Origin: Austropuccinia psidii | Lineage: Eukaryota; Basidiomycota; Pucciniomycetes; Pucciniales; Sphaerophragmiaceae | Length of the DNA: 64,000 nucleotides | Assembly: GCA_023105745.1 (NCBI GenBank) | Contig: JALGQZ010000019.1 | Location: 2,976,001 to 3,040,000, forward strand | Direction of reading: 5' to 3' | Part shown: positions 9,498-19,869 of the stretch, piece after piece | Position numbering within the stretch: the stretch's first letter is position 1 | Layout: every line of letters begins with the position of its first letter | Translations under genes and position numbers: made by a program | The notes under the pieces: model-generated | What the model was told of the DNA's origin: nothing | Databases searched by the model: none | The model's input: the letters and a program-made list of their open reading frames with translations, nothing else

Positions 9498-11528
9498 TGT
9501 GAGCCTTTGAGATATGACCACATACCCAATAAGGTCACAAGAAAGACTCAGAATAATTATACCTTTAAGATAATTATACTAAAATTACTTAGAATAATTA
9601 TACATTAAAAATAATTACTTTAAAAATACAAAAAATACCATAAATTGGTACAAAACTTGGTTTAACTTAAAAACCAATGAATCAACATGTGAAATAAATT
9701 ATACCATTGGATTCCCCATGGTAAAATACACATATACCATTTTTCTGGCATATCTGTAAAGTCAATATTTAATGAGTTATAAGGAATAATACCTTATAAC
9801 AACCATAGATCCTTATTTATTTCAAGAACCAATGAAGCAACATGTGAAATAAATTGGACCATTGGATTCCCCATGAAGATTCACACATAAAACAATTAAT
9901 GAGCTAATTTCCAAAGTTAATACTTAAGGAATTAACCTGAATATATGCACTTTTTTGGTCAATGCATATATTCAAGGATCATTGCTAATATCTCTTAAAC
10001 TATACAAGATGGAGTGATTAACCAAAAATGAAGCTACCACGTAATTACTGTAAGAACACAGATATAAACTTTATTTTACAAATTATAATCAAGGTTAAAA
10101 CCTATGATGAAATATTGATAAAAATCAACAGAGCTGTTGACCACTTTGTTGTGAAAGTGGTCCAAACTTAAAAAAAAGTACACAGTTGGATTCTAATAGT
10201 TCTTTCGTGAAGAATGGTGTAATTTCTATTTATAAATTCAGGGTACAACCCCCTGAAATCATGGTTTGAAGTTTAAAATATTGAATTTCAACAGAAAAGA
10301 TGAGTTACGAGAAAAATCATCATAATTAGAGTTTTGATGATGTAATGAAAAGCTCTTGGCAGCATAATACGGTTATGTCAAACTATTAGAATTCACTCTC
10401 TGAATTGCTGTAGCGTGTAAAACTTAAAAGTTATTAAAGATCAAAGTTTGAGCTTAAATTGAGCAGTTATGATCACCTACTGTAACCTTAAATTAAGTTT
10501 AACAGTCTTATGAGTGATACAATTGGTGAATACTATTAGTTTATGCTTAAAACTAATAAAATCCACGAATTTTGGGGTTCTGCCAAGCCTCTGATGTTAT
10601 CAAGCTTAGAGTTATAGTGATAACTCTAAATAATGGTGTAATAATGATGTAATATGGTTTGATCATGATGTAATCATCCTCAAACCTTAAAATATTGATC
10701 AATTCCATTGGATATGATCAGTACACGTCTACTAGAAGCCTTTTGGACTCTAGGAGGGAGGTATTTACTATAAATAGAGCTCTTGTTACTCTGTTTTCCC
10801 CTCAGATGCATCAAAAACATTAAATCAATTAAATCAAAGGTAATTTCTTTATTCTTTATATATAAAACTATTATATTATTAAAGACCAAAGACCACCTTG
10901 TTATAATCATCTATCTTGACGTGATTAAATCATTTATTTAATTGTTTTTGTTAAAAATCTCTCTAAAAAAAACTCATTTCCACGTAAAAATCAAGAATAT
11001 TAGTAATTTTCTTTATTTTCATTGTAAATACAATTTGAAAAGGTTGTATTTGTATTTGTTGGCATAAAATATCTCAAAATTATTATATTAAGTGTTAAAA
11101 GTAGGTTATTTTCTCTTATTATAATAGTTTTCTCTTTATTATTATTTTAATAATTCTTTAATTAATATAAATAGTATTTATATTAATTTATAACCTTAAT
11201 ATTGGTAATATTATTGTTATTAATTGGTTTTTATTAATAAAAAACAAGTTTTTTATGCCTTTCTTATTTGTTTGTAACAATAATAAAGTGCCATCAAATA
11301 TATTAATTATTTTATATTAATATATTTATTTTTTATTATATTATATTTTATTATATAAATTATATTATTATATATATTTAATAATATAATCATTTTACGC
11401 CACAATTATAATAATTCTTTATTATTATAATTATTTTTATCTTATTTATTTCATTTATAAGGACATTCATAGTACAATAAGTAAAATATTAGTAATTTTT
11501 ACTTATTGTTTCATAGTCAAACCTTACA
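9498..11528 (+). mobile_element. Solo LTR, F1-beta type
   Basis: It starts TGTGAGCCTTTGAG and ends ACCTTACA, with a perfect 5-bp duplication GATTG on each side (9493-9497 and 11529-11533). It is the same LTR type as 58156-59934. No internal region remains, as expected after recombination between the two LTRs of one element. Confidence 0.9.
10769..10777 (+). promoter_or_regulatory. TATA box in the F1-beta solo LTR
   Basis: TATAAATAG lies about 1.27 kb into the LTR, and the same motif occurs in the F1-beta LTR on the right (58656-58664, minus strand). Transcription of the element would start about 30 bases downstream. Confidence 0.5.
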
Positions 11529-11649
11529 GATTGATTATGAGAATTACAGATAAAGGAATTAGGCCTTTTAGACTCATTGATTGTTATACCCAAAAATTAT
11601 CTGGCTTGACAAAATTCCAATCATTTTGATTACTTCATTATTCTAAAAC

Positions 11650-12045
11650 ATTTACAGGGAATTCCGAGAAACTGCTTATCAACAATCTTTTTTGACTGAG
11701 AAACAAACCTCACTGTTACATTCTTTATCTTGCTTCCATGCATGGATTTTTATGCATAGTCTGCCAAAAATGGATAAATTTTTACCCCAAGCAGGCTTCA
11801 AAAGCTTCCATCTTCAATCCTCATGCTGCTGTCAATACATTTCAAAAGTCTCCCATCAATCAGATCTCAAAATATGTCATCAAAGAATTATTGCAAAAAC
11901 CCAATGAACAAGTTATCAAGGACAAAAGATTTTAAAAGTTCATTGAGGGTAGATATGGTCAAAAGACCAGTGGAGAAATCATCAATGCAATGGTTCATGG
12001 GATTTGCACTGGTGAATATTGACCACTTAGTGCGCATAGCACTCT
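11650..12045 (+). pseudogene. Degraded host-like coding fragment right of the solo LTR
   Basis: An acceptor-like TTCTAAAACATTTACAG (ending about 11658) leads into a frame EFRETAYQQSFLTEKQTSLL ... PKMDKFLPQAGF. Around 11800-11830 the sense moves to another frame (NPHAAVNTFQKSPINQISKY, ELLQKPNEQVIKDKRF, stop, KFIEGRYGQKTSGEIINAMV). Two overlapping open frames with protein-like composition point to a frameshifted gene. I recognise no domain. Confidence 0.4.
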
Positions 12046-12606
12046 TTCTGGCCCTATTTGTAAATTGGAAAGAAAACATGGTGGTGCTTTGAACAGCTTA
12101 ATGGTTGGTAAAAAAAGTGCTTGTTTGATTGCGGGGAAGCAGTCAAGACTTTTAGCAAATTTGCTTCCTAGGGACTTGATTTTCTCCATGACAAGAAAGG
12201 AGTGAAAGCTAACGAAAGAGAAAGAAAATGAATACAAAAAATAAGACAAGTGAATACCAAAATTAAATGGAGGTAGAGACAAGTCGCACACAGTTCAAGG
12301 ATGTAAACCCCTGCAACATCACTGCAAGTTCAGTGCAAAGTTGCAGCTGAAACGTCAGCATTTTTCCTGATGTGTACACTAATTCAACTAATAACATTAC
12401 TCCTCACAACAACACCTCATTCAACAAATTTCAAAATTTGCTCCCAAAAAAAAAATTTTTTTTCAATAAAAAAAAAGAAATAATAATAATAATAATAACT
12501 TAAAAAAGAAAAAAATTCAACATAAAAAAGAAACCAAAATTTTTTAAAAAAGAAATAAATAAATAAATCAACGTAAAGAATCAAAGAATGGCTCAAACTA
12601 AAAATT
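12046..12606. other. No gene seen; A-rich low complexity at the right
   Basis: 12046-12400 shows no convincing gene. From about 12440 to 12570 the plus strand is a run of A-rich and AAT/AAAT microsatellite sequence, directly before the 50-bp tandem array. Confidence 0.6.
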
Positions 12607-12955
12607 AGTCTTTTTATGACTATAAATTGGAGGGTGGTTCCCAGATGGCCAAATTCAGTCCTTGTATGACTTTAAACTACAGGGTAGCAACCTGAAGGCT
12701 ACAACTAGTCCTTTTATGACTATAACCTGAAGGGTGGTTCCCAGACGGCTATAATTAGTCCTTGTATGACTTAAAACTTCAGGGTAGCAACATGAAGGCT
12801 AAAACTAGTCCTTTTATGACTATAAAATGAAGGGTGGTTCCCAGAGGGCCAAGATTAGTCCTTGGATGACTTTAAACTACAGGGTAGCAACCTGAAGGCT
12901 AAAATTAGTCTTTTTATGACTTTAAACTACAGGGGTAGCACACCAGAGGGCTAAA
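12607..12955 (+). repeat. 50-bp tandem array with alternating A/B units
   Basis: The AGTCYTTKTATGACT start recurs at 12607, 12657, 12707, 12757, 12807, 12857 and 12907, exactly every 50 bases. Odd units carry GGGTGGTTCCCAGA, even units carry CAGGGTAGCAACCTGAAGG, so the array is really a 100-bp AB unit repeated three times plus a hybrid last unit. Looser single copies follow near 13167 and 13236. It lies upstream of the F4 Pol and may belong to the F4 leader or to a lost F4 Gag region. Confidence 0.9.
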
Positions 12956-13385
12956 CATGCAAGTAAACTCAAGGAAGAATGAAAACTACAAAAAAATGAA
13001 GATGTCAATAGAAGTAACAAAAGTGAACAACAGAATAATGAAGACTTCAATGTGCAAATAATGAAAAATATTTAATTAAAAGAAAACCCTCAACATTGAT
13101 CTGCTTTGTCCTCAGTAAGACAGAAAACTTCCCCCTTGTGTAATTCTGGACAAGGGTTTATAAATTTCCTTGTACGGCTCTAAACTGCAGGAATTGGAAT
13201 ACCTAATATACTGGGTTTTATCCACCTACAGAAAAAGTCCTTGTACAACTTAAAACTACAGCTTCAATTTAATTATGAACAAAAGTAAAAGAAGATACTG
13301 AAGAGACTGCTTCATTTTCACCAAAAATTTGGATTAAAAAAATCATGTTATCAATTGATACTTTTAACAAGCTTAAAAAAGAACA
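12956..13385. other. No gene seen; possible F4 leader
   Basis: This region holds two degenerate units related to the 50-bp array and no open frame I can support. No F4 5' LTR or primer-binding site was found between the solo LTR and the F4 Pol. Confidence 0.45.
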
Positions 13386-16300
13386 ATGGAAGCTCAATCC
13401 AATGCAGCAAAAAATAAATTAGTACTCAAAAGGTTTAGACCAGTCAATGAAGCTATGCCTCAAGATCTGAATCCACCTTTTGAAAGACCTGAATTATCAA
13501 GAGATCCATATAAAACACCTTTATCACCTAAAACACGTCTAATTATTGAAACATTAAAAGTTACAGAAGAAATAATTTCAATCATAAATTTTGCACCATC
13601 TGATTGGTTATCAGAAGAAGAAACAAATTCATTAAAAAATGTTATATTACTAAGGGAAAATGCTATAGAATTTTATGAAAAAGAAAGAGGAATACTTAAA
13701 CATTCTTATGGAAAACCATATAAAATACCAGTTTTACCACATGAACCACGGCAAAAGAAACCATTACCAATACCAAAATCAATTTTAACTCAATTTATTG
13801 AGCTAGTCAGAGAAAGAATACATACAGGACTCTATGAAAAATCAAGATCAAGCTATAACAGCCCAGTATTTTGTGTGGCAAACCAAATGGAAAGCTTCGA
13901 ATAGTTCATGATCTTCAAGACCTCAATAAATTAACAATAAAAGCTGCAGGATTACCACCAAATTTCAATGAGCTTGTGGGATCATTTTCAGGAAGAGCAT
14001 GTTATGGATTAGGAGATACTATGGAGGGATATGATGAAAGAGAGTTGGAAATTACTACAAGACCCCTTACACCCTTTGAAAAACCACTTGAAAGACTTTA
14101 GCTTAGTATACTACCTCAAGGTGCAACAAACTCTGTGGCAGTTTATCAAGCACAAATGACTTGGATACTTTAGGAGGAAATACCGGAGCACCTTGGAATA
14201 TTTATAGATTATGGATGAATTAAAGGACCTAGATCAACATTGAAGGAGAATCCACTCACAAGAAGATTTGTTTGGGAATATGTGTTAACATTAGAAAGAA
14301 TACGTTTCAGGATAGAAGACGCAGGACTCACGATTTCAGGATCAAAATTTGCATGCTGTCATGTTGTATCTTTGGGTGGAAGAAAGATTTCAAAACAGAA
14401 AATAGACAAGATACAAAACTGTCCTAGACCAACAACAAAGAAGGAAGTTAGAGGATTTTTAGGACTATGTGCATATGTCAGAATGTTTATCAAAGACTTT
14501 TTATAAGTTGAAGCACCATTGAGAATATTGAAAAGGGAGGATTTATTTTGGAATTGGGATTAAAAATTTTAAGAAGATTTTATAAAACTCAGGAAGATAG
14601 TAGGAGAAAAAACTACCTTGAAGACATTGAATTATGAAAAAGGGTCCGGGAAGATAAGCTTAGCAATTGATTCAAGCTATATTGCAGCTGGTGCAGTTCT
14701 CATGCAAGAGGATTAGAATGGAAAGGATAGACCAGTACTATATGAATCAGTAACCTTTTCCCAACAAGAATATAAATACTCCTAGCCCAAATTGAAATTG
14801 TATGGTGTTGCAAGAATACTCAAAAAGCTTCAAAAAATATTATGGGGGCAACACTTTGAGCTTCAAGTAGATGCTAAAGCTTTAATAGAAATGATCAACA
14901 CACCATTTTTACAAAATGAACCAATGATATGATGGGTAGCATTTGTTCAACTTTTTTCTTTTGATCTGGTATACAAACCAGGGAAGACATTTACTATGCC
15001 AGATGGCTTATCAAGAAGACCAAAGGGAGGAAATGAAGATGAAATTGAAAGGGATTATTTTGAAGAAGCAGAAGAATGGATCAAGCCATATCCAGGATTT
15101 AGTCTAAAAGAAGTGAATACAAGCAAAGTGGGAAAATTATCAAGAAATAAAACAAAAAATATTGAAATTCCAATAAAACAAGGCTGATTTGTAAAAAATA
15201 GGCAGGAATATTTGAATAGTTTGAAAAATCCACAAAGTATGTGGGAATAATACTTCAAGAGGATTAAAGGAAGATCAGTAAATTTCTATATAGAAGGAGG
15301 GCAGCTAAAAAGGAGAAATCAAGAGAATCCACAAATAGGTGTGTTTAATGATAAATCTCAAAAACCGGTTCTAGCAAAAACGCACAAAGAATTGGGTCAT
15401 TGAGGGGAAAATGGAGCATATAGAAGAATAAAGAGAATATATTGGTGGGAAGGAATGAAAAATATAGTCAAGAAATGGGTTAAATCATGTCAAGAATGTC
15501 TGAAAAGGAGTCATTTGCAGCAAAAAGAAGGAACAATGTCTGAAACATCCACTTTATTTGAAAGAGTCAGCATGGATTCAGCCCATATTAAGGCAGGAAG
15601 ATGGAAATATTTAGTGGTAGCAAGAGATGAGTTTTCAGGATGGCCAGAAACTCTGGCAATAACTAGGCTAATGGAAAAATCAGTCTCAGAAGGATTTAAT
15701 TCAGAATGGATTTGTAGATATGGAGCACCCAAAGAAGTCACAGTAGATGGAGGAGCAGAATTTGGAAAAGAACTACAAGAAGCCATCAAAAGAGCAGGAT
15801 AAAGAATCAGAATAACTACACCTTACTACACAGAAGCACAATGAATGGTTGAAAGAGGCCATAAGCAATTAAAGGATGCACTTGTAAAGATGTGTGCTGA
15901 AAATGGATCCAAATGGAAAGAATACTTACGAATTGTAACCTTGGCAGATAGAATTTCCACAAAGGGAACAACAGCATACTCACTATTTGAGCTTCAGTTT
16001 GGTCAGCAGGCTGTCTTACCAATCGACATAGAAACAAACACATACCTAGCCATAGAATGGCATAAAATCTCAACAACAGAAGAGCTATTGGAAGCAAGAG
16101 AAATACAGATTTCAGAAAAAGAAGAAACAAAATTAAAAGAAGCAGATAAATTGAGAGATTGAAGAAATGAATCAGCTCAATACTTGGAAAAAAAGATGGC
16201 ACACAAACTGAGAAATCCACTTCAGCCTTGGGATTTGGTATTAGTTTACAATAAAACACTTGAGTCACAGTGGGGATTACTCTTCAAAACTGTTGGAATG

Positions 16301-16430
16301 GGCCCTTCAGATTTATAAGTCAATTTAATAAGGGACCTTATTAGCTTGAAGAATTGGATGGTACTAAACTGGAAAGGAAATTTGCAGACAGTCACATCAA
16401 GAGATTTTACCCAAGGGGGAAGATAGTTCA
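13386..16430 (+). pseudogene. pol: F4 pol: RT, RNase H and integrase, about fifteen stops
   Basis: One frameshift near 13870-13900 separates the N-terminal part (172 codons) from the rest, which stays in one frame to 16430. RT start is seen at PIPKSILTQFIELVRERI and KPNGKLRIVHDLQDLNKLT. The active-site box reads FIDYG (14201), so the second Asp is Tyr and the enzyme is dead. RNase H appears at LAIDSSYIAAGAVL (14660) and the tether at PGKTFTMPDGLSRRP. The integrase HHCC region ends CQECLKRS (15491). Core acidic residues are visible in MDSAHI, VDGGAEF and MVERGH. About fifteen in-frame stops are scattered throughout; several fall where relatives have Arg, fitting CGA to TGA change. Confidence 0.8.
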
Positions 16431-16569
16431 CTTAGATTCAGAATCAGGAAATGAAAGCAGTGAAGAAAGTGAAGTTGAATATTCAATATTAGAAGAAGAA
16501 GAAATTAAAAACGATACATACTCTGATTAACATTGGAAAGCTGTCAACTGGAATGCTGGGGAAAGCATT

Positions 16570-16584
16570 AAATGGAGGGGGGGA
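16570..16584 (+). other. Polypurine tract of F4
   Basis: AAATGGAGGGGGGGA lies directly before the TGTGGTATTCC start of the LTR. Confidence 0.7.
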
Positions 16585-16739
16585 TGTGGTATTCCATACC
16601 AATCATACCAGTATCAAGCTTGCCAAATAATTTAAAATAAAAAAAGATAATAATAACAATAAAAAATTGCAGAATGATGAAAAATGCAGAGATAGGAATA
16701 AAAGCTGTGGGATTATAAATGAAACGCGGAATAAAATGA

Positions 16740-17690
16740 GGAATAATTTTTGAAATGGAAGTAAACTACTGAATCTTTGGAGAAGGAATGGGAAGAAAAT
16801 TGGGGAATTTTTGGAGAAGCAACAGGAATAAAACTGAGAAATTTTGTAGAAGGAATGGGAATAAATTTGAGGAATTTTTGGAGAAGCAATAGGAATTATG
16901 GAAATAGGAATGAGGGAATAACTCTTTCAATGGAAAGGTGAATTAGGGAATAGCTCCCAAGAAGAAAATTCAAATTGTGGAATAACTTCACCAATGGAAA
17001 TAGGAATTAGTAAATAACTCCACAGATGGGAATAGAAATTAGGGAATAGCTCCGAAGAAGAAAGTCAAACTGTGGAATAACCTCACAAATGGACATAAAA
17101 AATAGGGAATGACCCCCCAGATTGAAATAGGACTCGAAGAATAACTCTGGAGAAGGAAATAGGAATTATGGAGTAACTCTGAAAAAGGAAATAGGAATTT
17201 AGTAAAAACTCCACAGAGGGAAATAGGAGTTAGGAATAACTCCCAAGAAGAAAATCAAATTAGGGAATAACTCCGAAGATGGAAATAGGAATTAGGGAAT
17301 AACACAGGGAAAATTGAGGAATAACTCACAAGAAAAAAATAAAATTGCGGAATGGCTCCGCAAATGGAAATAGAAATTATGGAATAACTATACAAAAGGA
17401 AATGGGAATTTAGGAATAACTCTGCAAATAGAAAGAGGAGTTAGGAATAACTCCAAAGAAGAAAATTAAATTAGGGAATAACTCGGCAGATGGGAATAGG
17501 AATTAGGAAATAACACAGGGAAAATTGAGGAATAACTCCCACGAAGAAAATTGAATTGCGGAATAGCTCGGCAAATGAAAATAGGAATTAGGGAATAACT
17601 CCGCAAATGGAAATAGGAATTAGGGAATAACTCTGAAGGTGGAAATAGGAATTAGGGAATAACTCAGGAGGTGAAAATCAAATTTCAGAA
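16740..17690 (+). repeat. Degenerate minisatellite of about 34 bp in the F4 LTR
   Basis: Variants of GGAATAACTCCGCAAATGG and AAATAGGAATTAGG alternate about 25 times. A higher-order block of roughly 211 bp recurs (GGAGTTAGGAATAACTCC at 17226 and again at 17437, each followed by AACACAGGGAAAATTGAGG). Purines predominate on the plus strand. Confidence 0.85.
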
Positions 17691-17864
17691 CTCTGGAACT
17701 AGGTAAATCAGACTGTAAAGAAGTCCTAGGCCATAATCAAGAAGATTAAAGTTTCAACCAGAAGAATTTCAATTACAATTAAAAATACCAATTACCCCAC
17801 CTTTTTTAAATATAATGGCAGTGCACTCAATAGAAAAACCTGTATTTTCCCCACTTTCCCCACT

Positions 17865-18215
17865 TCCAAGAAAAGTATCACCAGCTAAATTGTCTCAAAG
17901 AGGTCATATGACTAGAGGAAATTGCATTTATCCAAAGCCGTATTTTCCCCACTTTCTTGGAATAAATAAACTCTCCCAAGCCAAATTATTTCAATCAAAA
18001 CACATGATTTTGATAAGAAAAACCTCACCAGCTAAATTATCCCAAAGATATCATATGACTAGAAGAAAGCTCAATTATCAGAAGCTGTATTTTCCCCACT
18101 TCCTTGGCAAAGGCAAATCCTCACCAGCCAAATTATCTCAATGACATCACATGATTTTGATAAGAAAGAAAACACCAGAAAAATTCTCTCAGATACACGT
18201 CTCACCAGCTAAAAC
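17865..18215 (+). repeat. Second repeat block in the F4 LTR (about 146-bp unit)
   Basis: CACCAGCTAAATT followed by CATATGACTAG and TATTTTCCCCACTT recurs about 146 bases apart, alternating with a half-unit carrying CACATGATTTTGATAAGAAA. A final partial unit ends near 18215. Confidence 0.75.
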
Positions 18216-18275
18216 ATCTCAAGTATGATTTTTCTAAGTTTCCTGTTTTGAGAAGCTCTATGGAGGTCAAAAAGG

Positions 18276-18284
18276 TATAAATAG
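18276..18284 (+). promoter_or_regulatory. TATA box of the F4 LTR
   Basis: TATAAATAG sits in a suitable position between the repeat blocks, upstream of a T/C-rich stretch. Predicted transcription start is near 18310. Confidence 0.5.
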
Positions 18285-18394
18285 AGATTTTCTCTCCCTC
18301 ATTTTCCAGAAAAAAGAATGGAACAAGTTCCCACTCTTGTGGATCTCAACCTTCCCTGAACCAGCAGGATACCTATAATAGTAGTGTTTTAGAT

Positions 18395-18700
18395 GTGAAA
18401 AGCTCAAAAGCCTTGCTCAGTAACTTAGTATTAGTGAAGAATAGTAGTATAACTGTAGTGAAACGCTCAGTAGCCTTGCTCAGGAGCTTAGTATTAGTGA
18501 AGAATAGTAGTTTAAACATAGTGAAAAGCTCAGTAGCCTTGCTCAGAAGCTTAGTAACATGAAAGAATAGTAGTTTAACCATAGTGAAAAGCTCAGTAGC
18601 CTTGCTCAGAAGCTTAGTAACATTAAAGAATAGTAGTTTAACCATAGTGAAAAGCTCAGTAGCCTTTCTCATAAGCTTAGTAGTAGTTATATGAGCATAG
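18395..18700 (+). repeat. 63-bp tandem array in the F4 LTR
   Basis: GTGAAA(A/C)GCTC recurs at 18395, 18458, 18521, 18584 and 18647, exactly every 63 bases; the last unit is partial. Because 63 is a multiple of three, the minus strand carries a repetitive open frame of 21-residue units, which I regard as a by-product rather than a gene. Confidence 0.9.
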
Positions 18701-18949
18701 TATTAAAAGAATTAGTGAAGAATACTTATTAGTGCTAAATCCCATAGGATTATTATTAGTATTCATATAAAAAAATCATCCTAATCATAAGAAAATATTT
18801 ATTAGTCTTATTAACATAAAAATCAACTAATAGTCTTTAATTTATTATAGTTTTACATCAGAGTTTTTTCTATAGAATTATTGGTAGGTCTGATTTAGAG
18901 AATACTGATAAGTCTTCTCTATCTGTTAAAACAACAAAGAATGTTTTAT

Positions 18950-19302
18950 TTTGTGATTCCCCATAGCCTGAATATTCAGTATTATTTAGAGGGGAAGCTA
19001 ATACACTTTAGCACCCATGGTTATTGGACAATTCTGAAGTTCAAACCAGACTTACCAATGATTTCTCCCTCAAGGTACTGCCTTATTTCTTCCAACAGCA
19101 GGATGTGGAAATTACCACTTCCTGAAATGCCACTGTGTGTGCTAATTGCGGGCACAACTACACCTGCGTGTGATCAATGCAGGCACATCTTCCTGACTTA
19201 GTTTGTGTCCTGATGGAGTATTTTTTATGGTTTACAGAGGCATGCCTCCATAAAAAGGTAGCTATTATTGGCATTCATACTGAGGCATCTGAGCAGTAGG
19301 AT
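18950..19302 (+). pseudogene. Unrecognised host-like pseudogene with a Cys-X2-Cys motif
   Basis: One plus-strand frame reads through about five stops yet keeps protein-like sequence: PWLLDNSEVQTRLTNDFSLK, LPYFFQQQDVEITTS, stop, NATVCANCGHNYTC, stop, SMQAHLPDLVCVLMEYFLWF, CLHKKVAIIGIHTEASEQ. The Cys pair plus following His and Cys could once have bound zinc. I recall similar text in rust hypothetical proteins but cannot name a family. The stops show it is dead. Confidence 0.4.
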
Positions 19303-19869
19303 AGGTAGTAAAAATTATTAAATTAATAAATCACTTTCTTAAACTAAATTAAAATCTATTTGATCCAAAGCTAATCTAAAACGGGTCAATCCTGGTCTTC
19401 TGTTTAGCTGACCTGGGTACAGTCAATGTGATCTCTTCATTTGAACAAAATTTGCACTTCTCCACCCAGGCATCACGAAAGTCTACTCCCAAGCATCATG
19501 AAAATTAAAATTAAGAGGTACAGTCCAGTTAAAATACTCTGATGAGAATAAACTCTTATTCAATAAATTACATATATACTTATTAGTGCACAGCCACACC
19601 GGCTCTAATAGATTTTTACCCTCTGAAAGTCTTTTAAAAATGTCAATGAGTAATAAAGCCCCTTACACTGAGCTTGTTCTCCAGTCATGTGAGCATACCA
19701 TAAAACCACGAACCCCTGCCTCACAGAATGCAGCTAATATACCATAGCAAATTGTATTTATTCCAATATTCTTGTGACACACCAAAAGATCTTTGATAGC
19801 CTCATTTTTTTTGAACTTGTGAGTTTGCCTATCATGCCCTAGACTTCAACCTTTGTATGTGCATGTACC
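19303..19869. other. No gene seen
   Basis: Mixed AT-rich sequence without a supported frame, repeat or terminal repeat. Confidence 0.5.

Larger units (their letters stand above)
13386..18930 (+). mobile_element. F4 Ty3/gypsy element, 5' LTR not found, old copy
   Basis: Pol with RT, RNase H and integrase is followed by a polypurine tract and a long 3' LTR that starts TGTGGTATTCC. The 5' end and gag are not identifiable, so the left boundary is only the first Pol codon I can read. The right boundary is approximate (an ACA near 18930). The Pol differs clearly from F1-F3. Confidence 0.65.
16585..18930 (+). repeat. 3' LTR of F4, mostly tandem repeats
   Basis: The start is fixed by the polypurine tract. 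It contains a 34-bp minisatellite, a second repeat block, a TATA box (18276) and a 63-bp array. The 3' end is uncertain because no second LTR is available; GTTAAAACA near 18930 is a plausible terminus. If the TATA box is used, the 63-bp array would lie in the transcribed leader. Confidence 0.6.

Noticed and set aside
12607..12955. CRISPR array (regular 50-bp spacing)
   Set aside because: Units are similar along their whole length with no unique spacers, and the genome is eukaryotic.
17815..18144. Repeat-containing 109-codon frame that could be an effector with repeats
   Set aside because: It lies wholly inside the F4 LTR repeat block, without a signal peptide or promoter of its own.
18373..18672. 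99-codon repetitive frame on the minus strand
   Set aside because: Explained by a 63-bp tandem repeat whose unit is a multiple of three.
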